From NCBI GenBank assembly GCA_047632595.1, contig JBLIDK010000052.1, positions 1 through 12,431 on the forward strand: 12,431 nucleotides of DNA, given 5' to 3'. Under the pieces are notes generated by a model that did not search any database, was not told the DNA's origin, and saw only the letters and a list, made by a program, of their open reading frames with translations. This document shows positions 8,101 to 12,431 of the stretch, in pieces. Position numbers and translations under genes: made by a program. This DNA is from JBLIDK01 sp047632595. GTDB lineage: Bacteria; Bacteroidota; Bacteroidia; Sphingobacteriales; Sphingobacteriaceae. The first letter of the stretch is position 1; the number at the start of each line of letters is the position of its first letter.

Positions 8101-8514
8101 GTCATTTATCATTCCTTGTAATCCCATTGTACGGCCATCATCAGGAGAATATATACGAGCAATACCGTAATCATGCAATTCTTTCACTTCGGTAGGTAGA
8201 ATTACTCCACCTCCTCCACCAAAAATCTTGATGTGTTGCGAGTTTTTTTCTTTTAATAGATCGTAGATGTATTTAAAATATTCGACGTGGCCACCTTGGT
8301 AAGAAGTAAGAGCAATACCTTGAACATCTTCTTGAATTGCGCACTCTACTACTTCTTGAGCCGAACGGTCGTGACCTAAATGAATTACTTCTGCCCCGCT
8401 CGATTGAATTATTCGGCGCATTATATTTATTGCGGCGTCGTGCCCATCAAATAATGATGCTGCAGTTACAATTCGAATTTTGTTTTTGGGTTTGTAAATC
8501 TCCAGAATCTCCAT
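5146..8514 (-). CDS. icmF: fused isobutyryl-CoA mutase (B12 domain + G-protein chaperone + mutase)
   Basis: This 1,122-residue cytoplasmic enzyme has the IcmF order of domains. First comes a cobalamin-binding domain (1-140) with DGHDAA, whose H25 is the expected cobalt ligand, and a glycine-rich SYQGG/GGGGG face. Next is a MeaI-type GTPase chaperone (about 195-420) with P-loop GTGGSGKSS (K209), ETSGIGQSD (296-304) and NKFD (343-346). After a helical linker comes the mutase barrel (about 555-1122) with GVFPF, RMFAGEG, GTVQADILKE and SGYHIAEAGA (H809). The family interconverts isobutyryl-CoA and n-butyryl-CoA by an adenosylcobalamin radical mechanism; the GTPase part gates cofactor loading. F583 and Q771 align with Tyr89 and Arg207 of methylmalonyl-CoA mutase, and this Phe/Gln pair is the isobutyryl-type signature, arguing against methylmalonyl-CoA as substrate. 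Length is normal and no domain is damaged. It is a single gene with its own promoter just upstream; ATG at 8514 gives a very short leader. Confidence 0.93.
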   Translation of the reverse strand: MEILEIYKPKNKIRIVTAASLFDGHDAAINIMRRIIQSSGAEVIHLGHDRSAQEVVECAIQEDVQGIALTSYQGGHVEYFKYIYDLLKEKNSQHIKIFGGGGGVILPTEVKELHDYGIARIYSPDDGRTMGLQGMINDLMSQCDYPVGEKLNGEFKKLNKKDQVSIARVISAAENFPEQYKTNLDEIHALAKKSKTPILGITGTGGSGKSSLVDELVRRFLLDYKDKNIGIISVDPSKKKTGGALLGDRIRMNSIFNDRVYMRSLATRQSNLALSKYVQEAVDILKASEFDLIILETSGIGQSDTEILDHSDVSLYVMTPEYGAATQLEKIDMLDFANIIALNKFDKRGALDALRDVKKQYKRNHLLWETPDEDLPVFGTIASQFNDPGMNTLYSKVMNELVDKTGCDLKSNLKVSGEMSEKIFIIPPKRIRYLAEISEGNRAYDEWVNKQCLIADNIQSVKKTITLLDDQKDDFIQVLNDKLHKLELDFDPKNYEVIKNWEDKKARYQNEEYVFEVRGKKIAIKTHSESLSHTQIPKVTLPKYQSWGDILRWVLQENVPGEFPYTAGVFPFKREGEDPTRMFAGEGGPERTNKRFHYVSLGMPAKRLSTAFDSVTLYGRDPDHRPDIFGKIGNAGVSICCLDDAKRLYSGFNLADPKTSVSMTINGPASIVTGFFMNAAIDQQCELYIKENALEKEVQAKIDAIFKKKGMSQPKYAGDLPQGNDGLGLMLLGVSGDMVLPKEVYEKIKTETLPKVRGTVQADILKEDQAQNTCIFSTEFSLRLMGDMQQYFIDTGIRNFYSVSISGYHIAEAGANPITQLGFTLANGFTYIEYYLSRGMDINKFAPNLSFFFSNGIDPEYAVIGRVARRIWAKALKQKYGANERAQMLKYHIQTSGRSLHAQEIDFNDIRTTLQALYAIYDNCNSLHTNAYDEAITTPTEDSVRRAMAIQLIINKELGLAKNENPLQGSFIIEELTDLVEEAVLTEFESITERGGVLGAMETMYQRGKIQEESMYYEHLKHSGEFPIIGVNTFLSSKGSPTIIPGEVIRATEEEKEGQIQTILDLHKCYGEEAEKQIAIVQEASIKNENLFNVLMEATKYCSLGQITERMFEVGGQYRRNM

Positions 8515-8533
8515 ATTGCATTAAATTGAAAAA

Positions 8534-8541
8534 CAAAGATA
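8534..8541 (-). promoter_or_regulatory. Bacteroidota -7 promoter box for icmF
   Basis: Read on the minus strand this is TATCTTTG, a perfect match to the Bacteroidota -7 consensus TAnnTTTG. It ends 19 bases before the icmF ATG, predicting a leader of roughly 10-15 bases. No good -33 TTG was found at the usual 19-21 base spacing. Confidence 0.6.
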
Positions 8542-8545
8542 CAAA

Positions 8546-8887
8546 ATGGAGTTTCTTGAACTGAAGATTTCATGTACTATAATCATCACGTTTTCACCAT
8601 TCGTTGATTTTAGATTATACATTTCTGGATATGGAGCATAAAAATCTAATTTCTCCCAAGAAATATTAAATTTATTACCTACCTTAAAAGATGATAACAA
8701 TATCAGTTTAAAGCTAATTGTGACAGATTCTGCCTTATTTACTTTGAAAAAAGGCAATCAGCTTGATTTTTGTTATTTAAAAAGTGGTATAAAAGAACAA
8801 AACATATACCTTAGATTAGCGTTCATTCATTATCAACAGAAACGCATTAATATTAGCATATGGAAGCAAAATTTTCACCAAGAGTAA
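8546..8887 (+). pseudogene. possible nonsense-interrupted ORF between icmF and clpC
   Basis: From ATG 8546 a plus-strand frame reads 31 codons (MEFLELKISC...DFRLYISGYGA), hits a TAA at 8639-8641, then continues open in the same frame for 81 more codons to TAA 8885-8887. The second part looks protein-like (LKDDNNISLKLIVTDSALF; KGNQLDFCYLKSG) and uses AT-rich codons like its neighbours. I do not recognise a family. Its last 9 codons overlap the first codons of clpC in another frame. It could be a short gene broken by one nonsense mutation, or an open frame by chance in AT-rich DNA. The opposite strand is also open (8757-8521, TTG start), which weakens the case. Apart from this and the icmF promoter, I see no other feature in 8515-8859 and no convincing clpC promoter. 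Confidence 0.25.
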
Positions 8888-11445
8888 AAGATGTAATCTC
8901 CTATAGCCGAGAAGAGGCTTTAAGATTAGGGCATGACTACATAGGTACAGAGCATTTACTATTAGGTTTAGTACGTGAGTCTGATGGCCTAGCTATGCAC
9001 ATTTTACGCGGACTTGGAATTAATGAAAAGAAGCTTAAAAAATCAATTGAGGATGCCATTAAAGGTGCTTCGGGTACCAGAATTAATCTTGGTAACATTC
9101 CGCTTACTAAACAGGCTGAAAAAGTATTAAAAATCACCTATTTAGAAGCTAAAATATTTAAAAGTGATTTAATTGGAACGGAACACTTATTGCTATCTAT
9201 ACTTCGTGACGAAGACAACATTGCTTCACAAATTTTAAGACAATATAACGTGACATACGACATATTCAAATCAGAATTAGAATTATTAGACTCAGAAACT
9301 CGTGCAAAATCTGGACCACCAAATACCCCAGATGATGACGATGAGTTCGGAAAAGAAGATGACAATTTTGGAAGTCCTGGTACGACCAAAAAAGCGGGTG
9401 ATATTAAGTCCAAAACCCCTGTTTTAGATAATTTTGGACGAGATTTAACCAAACTTGCAGAAGACAATAAACTAGATCCAATTGTTGGTCGTGAAAAAGA
9501 AATTGAGCGAGTTTCTCAAATATTAAGTAGAAGAAAGAAAAACAACCCTGTTCTTATTGGTGAACCAGGTGTTGGTAAATCGGCAATTGCTGAAGGCTTA
9601 GCACTTCTAATTACTCAACGTAAGGTTTCGAGGGTTCTATTTAACAAAAGAATTGTAACTCTTGACTTAGCTAGTTTAGTAGCGGGCACAAAATACCGTG
9701 GACAGTTTGAAGAGAGAATGAATGCAGTAATGAATGAATTGGAGAAATCTCCAGATGTTATTCTTTTCATTGATGAACTTCATACAATTGTTGGTGCTGG
9801 TGGAGCAAGTGGCTCTTTAGATGCTTCTAACATGTTTAAACCGGCCCTTGCAAGGGGAGAAATTCAATGTATTGGTGCGACTACACTAGATGAGTATCGT
9901 CAGTATATTGAAAAAGATGGTGCATTAGAGCGTAGATTCCAAAAAGTGGTTATAGACCCTGCTTCTCCAGAAGAAACAGTTGAAATCTTAAATCAAATTA
10001 AAGACAAATACGAAGAGCATCACAATGTTAATTATACCGATGCAGCAATTGAGGCGTGTGTAAAGTTGACACAACGATATATTAGTGATCGTCATCTTCC
10101 AGATAAGGCAATAGATGCTTTGGATGAAGCGGGTAGTAGAGTTCACATTACCAACATTCATGTTCCTAAAGAGGTGATTGAAATTGAGAAAAAGGTAGAT
10201 GACATTAAGATTGAGAAAAACCGTGTGGTAAAATCTCAAAAGTATGAGGAAGCTGCCAAGCTGAGAGATACCGAGAAGAATCTTATTGAAGATTTAGAGC
10301 GTGCTAAAGCTAAATGGGAAAAAGAATCTAAGAATCAACGTTACGATGTAACCGATGAAAGTGTTGCAGAAGTTGTTTCTATGATGACTGGAGTTCCTCT
10401 TAATAGAATTTCTCAAAGTGATACGGCTCGTTTAATTCACATGCCAGAAACCCTGAAAAAGAAAATAATTGGTCAGGATGAAGCAATATTGAAGCTTACT
10501 AAAGCGATACAACGTACACGTGCTGGGTTAAAAGATCCTAAAAAGCCAATTGGCTCATTTATTTTCTTAGGTCCAACTGGTGTTGGTAAAACGGAATTAG
10601 CTAAAGAGCTTGCTCGTTTTATGTTTGACAGTGATGAAGCACTTATTCGTATTGACATGAGTGAATACATGGAGAAATTTGCGGTTTCAAGATTAGTTGG
10701 AGCGCCTCCAGGATATGTAGGATATGAAGAAGGTGGACAGTTAACTGAAAAAGTAAGACGTAAACCTTATTCTGTTATTCTTTTAGATGAGATTGAAAAA
10801 GCGCATCCAGATGTATTTAACATTTTATTACAAGTTTTAGATGATGGAACACTTACAGATAGTTTAGGTCGTAAAATTGACTTTAAAAATGCCGTAATCA
10901 TCATGACGAGCAACATTGGTTCTAGACAATTGAAAGATTTTGGAATGGGAGTTGGTTTTAATACTGCCGCTAAAAAAGGAAGTGCCTCAACTCATGCTAA
11001 AGGTGTGGTTGAATCTGCATTGAAAAAAGCATTTGCACCAGAATTTTTAAATAGAGTAGATGATGTAATTGTGTTTAACTCGCTTGTTCAAGAAGACATC
11101 TTTAAAATTATTGATATTGAACTTAAAGGTCTTTATGAGCGTGTTAACGAGCTTGGCTATACAGTTGATTTAGCTGACAATGCAAAAGAGTTTATAGCAG
11201 AGAGGGGCTTTGACGCTAGTTTTGGAGCAAGACCTTTGAAGAGAGCGATACAGAAGTACTTGGAAGATCCAATTGCTGAAGAAGTTCTTAATGGTAAGCT
11301 TAAAGAAGGTGATGTTTTAAAAATAACCTATGATAAGGCTACAGAAGAAATACATGTTCAACCAGTAAAAGGTAAGAAGCCAGCTAAAACGGCTAAAAAA
11401 GACCCTAAAAAGAACAAAGAAACCAACGAAGAGAATAAGAAGTAA
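8860..11445 (+). CDS. clpC: AAA+ unfoldase ClpC, ATPase subunit of the Clp protease
   Basis: This 861-residue Hsp100 protein unfolds substrates and feeds them to ClpP, acting in protein quality control. Two Clp-N repeats occupy about 1-145. An acidic linker (DDDDEFGKEDD) precedes D1, with Walker A GEPGVGKS (234-241), Walker B ILFIDE (D305/E306) and pore loop KYRGQFE. A UVR-type coiled segment with YEEAAKLRD (about 447-483) in the middle region distinguishes ClpC from ClpA and ClpB. D2 has Walker A GPTGVGKT (571-578), pore loop GYVGYEEGG, Walker B LLDE (D643/E644), and VGF at 698-700, where ClpP-binding Clp ATPases carry their docking tripeptide. All catalytic motifs are intact. The C-terminus is a lysine-rich, low-complexity tail of about 30 residues. 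ATG 8860 is fixed by the standard Clp-N opening (MEAKFSPRVKDVI); no Shine-Dalgarno is visible. The gene is monocistronic, ended by a strong terminator 25 bases after the stop. No clpP or McsA/McsB/CtsR genes adjoin it. Confidence 0.96.
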   Translation: MEAKFSPRVKDVISYSREEALRLGHDYIGTEHLLLGLVRESDGLAMHILRGLGINEKKLKKSIEDAIKGASGTRINLGNIPLTKQAEKVLKITYLEAKIFKSDLIGTEHLLLSILRDEDNIASQILRQYNVTYDIFKSELELLDSETRAKSGPPNTPDDDDEFGKEDDNFGSPGTTKKAGDIKSKTPVLDNFGRDLTKLAEDNKLDPIVGREKEIERVSQILSRRKKNNPVLIGEPGVGKSAIAEGLALLITQRKVSRVLFNKRIVTLDLASLVAGTKYRGQFEERMNAVMNELEKSPDVILFIDELHTIVGAGGASGSLDASNMFKPALARGEIQCIGATTLDEYRQYIEKDGALERRFQKVVIDPASPEETVEILNQIKDKYEEHHNVNYTDAAIEACVKLTQRYISDRHLPDKAIDALDEAGSRVHITNIHVPKEVIEIEKKVDDIKIEKNRVVKSQKYEEAAKLRDTEKNLIEDLERAKAKWEKESKNQRYDVTDESVAEVVSMMTGVPLNRISQSDTARLIHMPETLKKKIIGQDEAILKLTKAIQRTRAGLKDPKKPIGSFIFLGPTGVGKTELAKELARFMFDSDEALIRIDMSEYMEKFAVSRLVGAPPGYVGYEEGGQLTEKVRRKPYSVILLDEIEKAHPDVFNILLQVLDDGTLTDSLGRKIDFKNAVIIMTSNIGSRQLKDFGMGVGFNTAAKKGSASTHAKGVVESALKKAFAPEFLNRVDDVIVFNSLVQEDIFKIIDIELKGLYERVNELGYTVDLADNAKEFIAERGFDASFGARPLKRAIQKYLEDPIAEEVLNGKLKEGDVLKITYDKATEEIHVQPVKGKKPAKTAKKDPKKNKETNEENKK

Positions 11446-11469
11446 AAGCTTTTCGTTTAGAATAATAGT

Positions 11470-11503
11470 AAAGGTTCAGCAAGAAATTGTTGGACCTTTT
11501 TTT
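11470..11503 (+). terminator. rho-independent terminator after clpC
   Basis: A 13-bp stem pairs 11470-11482 (AAAGGTTCAGCAA) with 11487-11499, counting two G-U pairs, around a GAAA tetraloop. It runs directly into seven T's (11497-11503). It is the clearest intrinsic terminator in the window and separates clpC from the DUF998 unit. Confidence 0.88.
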
Positions 11504-11579
11504 GAGTGGTTGGCTTAAGGGGTCTAAAACTGAGTATTTGGCAAAGTATTAATCGATCGCTTGTTTGGGTTTAATTCGA

Positions 11580-11587
11580 TAAATTTG
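11580..11587 (+). promoter_or_regulatory. Bacteroidota -7 promoter box for the DUF998 gene
   Basis: TAAATTTG fits the TAnnTTTG consensus exactly. A TTG at 11561-11563 is only 16 bases upstream, shorter than the usual 19-21 base spacing, so the -33 element is uncertain. Transcription from here would begin near 11594, putting the attC-like hairpin (11596-11642) inside the 5' leader. If the cassette reading is right, this promoter lies outside the mobile unit. Confidence 0.45.
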
Positions 11588-11595
11588 AGATATTG

Positions 11596-11645
11596 ATACA
11601 ACGCGAATGAATGCACTGGTGGCGTTTATTCGCTTGTTAGGCAAC
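11596..11645 (+). repeat. attC-like imperfect hairpin ending in GTTAGGC core
   Basis: The arms 11603-11614 and 11622-11633 pair over 12 positions (two of them G-T) around a 7-base loop ACTGGTG. Beyond a two-base bulge (TT, 11634-11635), AAC at 11600-11602 pairs with GTT at 11636-11638. The right core GTTAGGC (11636-11642) matches the integron attC R' consensus GTTRRRY; the left core ATACAAC (11596-11602) misses RYYYAAC by one base. An imperfect palindrome with extrahelical bases and AAC/GTT cores is how attC sites are built, but 47 bases is shorter than the usual 57-141, and no integrase gene is in view. GTTAGGCAAC (11636-11645) is repeated inverted at the end of the gene. Alternatives are a different small mobile repeat or an RNA leader hairpin. 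Confidence 0.45.
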
Positions 11646-11658
11646 ATAGAGCAACAAA

Positions 11659-12243
11659 ATGAACCTATTAATAAAACAAGCAATATTATCTCCACTGTAT
11701 TTCTTTGTTCCAGTATTAATTGCAGGAATATTAACTGCTGAGTATAGCGCTATTAGTCAACACGCTAGTGAAATCACCTTGACAGATAACTTAACAGCTA
11801 AAACAATTTTGAATGCTGGCGCAATTCTAACGGGTTTATCCTGCATTTTGCTATCTATTGGCTTAATAAGAATAAGCAGAAGAAAGAACCTGTTCTCAGC
11901 AATTCTTTTGATTGTTTTTGGGGTTTCTATGATTTCGAATGGGTTATATCCCATGGGTGACCCAATGCATGGATTTTATGGAATCGGTTTAAGTTTGATG
12001 ATTCTTCCTTTTGTGTCATGTTATGAATTTAAAGGCACCCCGATTAATAAAAAATATTTTTCAATTACAATTGGGGCTGGATTAATAATATTCATTTACT
12101 TCTGGTCTATGCTCGTAGGATTCGACCCCGCAGAATATAGAGGGCTTACCCAAAGAATAGCGAGTATGGTAATCTTTGGGTGGATAGCATACTTAGCTTA
12201 TGAAATAATTAAAGCGTTGCCTAACAATGGCTATAAAGCATAG
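11659..12243 (+). CDS. DUF998-family multi-pass membrane protein
   Basis: A 194-residue integral membrane protein with about six hydrophobic segments (near 8-28, 47-68, 76-96, 103-121, 132-152, 165-185) separated by short charged loops such as RISRRKN. Family clues are AEYSAISQHASE after the first helix, NGLYPMGDPMHG after the third, and GLTQRI before the last; this small-residue loop with D-x-x-HG is the DUF998 pattern. Its function is not known, and no catalytic residues stand out. ATG 11659 lies 14 bases after the GTTAGGCAAC core. The C-terminal residues ALPNNGYKA and the stop are encoded by the downstream core repeat (12213-12243), so the tail is probably not the family's natural C-terminus. 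Gene and flanks together resemble a single-gene cassette, and such cassettes commonly carry small orphan proteins. It has its own possible promoter and is separated from clpC by a terminator. Confidence 0.75.
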   Translation: MNLLIKQAILSPLYFFVPVLIAGILTAEYSAISQHASEITLTDNLTAKTILNAGAILTGLSCILLSIGLIRISRRKNLFSAILLIVFGVSMISNGLYPMGDPMHGFYGIGLSLMILPFVSCYEFKGTPINKKYFSITIGAGLIIFIYFWSMLVGFDPAEYRGLTQRIASMVIFGWIAYLAYEIIKALPNNGYKA

Positions 12244-12250
12244 GCCTAAC
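12216..12250 (+). repeat. downstream core repeats of the DUF998 unit (attC R''-like)
   Basis: GTTGCCTAAC (12216-12225) is the exact reverse complement of GTTAGGCAAC upstream of the gene. It contains GCCTAAC (12219-12225), which fits the attC R'' consensus RYYYAAC, and continues into AATGGCTATAAAGCA. A second, direct GCCTAAC occurs 25 bases later (12244-12250), overlapping the palindrome TAGGCCTA (12241-12248). The complementary arm expected of a complete attC (TATAGCCATTGTTAGGC on the plus strand) is not found before the window ends. The site therefore looks truncated or fused to something else. Cassette end is an inference; the inverted repeat itself is directly visible. Confidence 0.45.
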
Positions 12251-12264
12251 TAACCAAACCGTTC

Positions 12265-12431
12265 CTACACCTCATAGCCTGAACGTTGAGCTTCATGAGC
12301 CCTACCAGAAGTTATACCACCTGAAAAACTTAAGATACCCTATTTATTGTAAGCTCCAATATGCCCTAAAGTTTTAGCACCAAATAGTTTTGCTATTTCT
12401 CCATCTTCATCAACAATCAGTTCAACATTAT
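12265..12431 (-). pseudogene. 3' fragment of a RedB-like thioredoxin-fold gene with an amber codon
   Basis: Reading in from the window edge on the minus strand, 29 codons (VELIVDEDGEIAKLFGAKT, then LGHIGAYNK) end at TAG 12342-12340. The same frame continues for 24 more codons (GILSFSGGITSGRAHEAQRS) to a TAG at 12267-12265. Together they match, from memory, the C-terminal part of thioredoxin-fold proteins of the RedB kind, where a DxDGxxAxxFGAxTSGH block is followed after a few residues by a LxFSGGITxxRxHEG block. One nonsense change, for example CAG to TAG, would explain the interruption. The frame also ends early, 15 bases short of the GCCTAACTAAC core repeat, so the last ~20 residues of the family seem missing. 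The upstream part lies outside the window. A readthrough or selenoprotein explanation is unlikely because the codon is TAG. Confidence 0.55.

Noticed and set aside
8521..8757. 78-codon minus-strand ORF with TTG start
   Set aside because: It runs through the icmF promoter box, has a weak start and shows no recognisable motif. It mirrors the open plus-strand frame in AT-rich DNA.
8807..8814. TACCTTAG as the clpC promoter
   Set aside because: It misses one fixed base of TAnnTTTG and has no TTG at the right distance upstream.
12340..12342. TAG as programmed readthrough or recoded amino acid
   Set aside because: No recoding signal is visible and the gene also lacks its normal C-terminus. A nonsense mutation is simpler.
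1..12431. tRNA, rRNA, CRISPR array, transposase or integrase
   Set aside because: I looked for direct repeat-spacer patterns, cloverleaf or rRNA-like segments and mobile-element enzymes and saw none.

Overview
The window looks like chromosome from a Bacteroidota bacterium, most likely of the Flavobacteriales type. The evidence is AT-rich DNA, a secreted protein with a type IX secretion (T9SS) C-terminal sorting domain, two perfect Bacteroidota -7 promoter boxes (TAnnTTTG), start codons without clear Shine-Dalgarno sequences, and the wreck of a hybrid two-component system (HTCS) regulator, a class typical of this phylum. I identified families by reading motifs from memory; no search was run.

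Layout. 1-427: a GC-rich hairpin and a start-less remnant of a secreted protein. 428-2752 (-): a large T9SS cargo protein with an IgGFc-binding-type N-terminal region and a PKD fold. 2753-3656: no intact gene, but a clearly recognisable decayed HTCS histidine kinase in three frames. 3657-5132 (+): an HD-domain phosphohydrolase and a tandem-UspA stress protein, 12 bases apart and probably one operon. 5146-8514 (-): a full-length fused B12-dependent acyl-CoA mutase of the IcmF type, converging on the operon. 8515-8859: a divergent intergenic region with the icmF promoter and a possible broken ORF. 8860-11445 (+): ClpC, closed by a strong terminator. 11504-12431: a DUF998 membrane protein in what looks like an integron-cassette-like unit, followed by the broken end of a thioredoxin-fold (RedB-like) gene on the minus strand.

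The intact genes are housekeeping or stress functions: regulated proteolysis (ClpC), short-chain acyl-CoA carbon-skeleton rearrangement (IcmF), universal stress protein and a nucleotide-type phosphohydrolase. No single pathway joins them. The most interesting part is the amount of gene decay (three or four relics in 12 kb) and the DUF998 unit. That unit is bounded by exact 10-bp inverted repeats GTTAGGCAAC/GTTGCCTAAC, has an attC-like imperfect hairpin in its 5' leader, and has its last codons written inside the downstream core site. I see no tRNA, rRNA, CRISPR array, transposase or integrase in the window.
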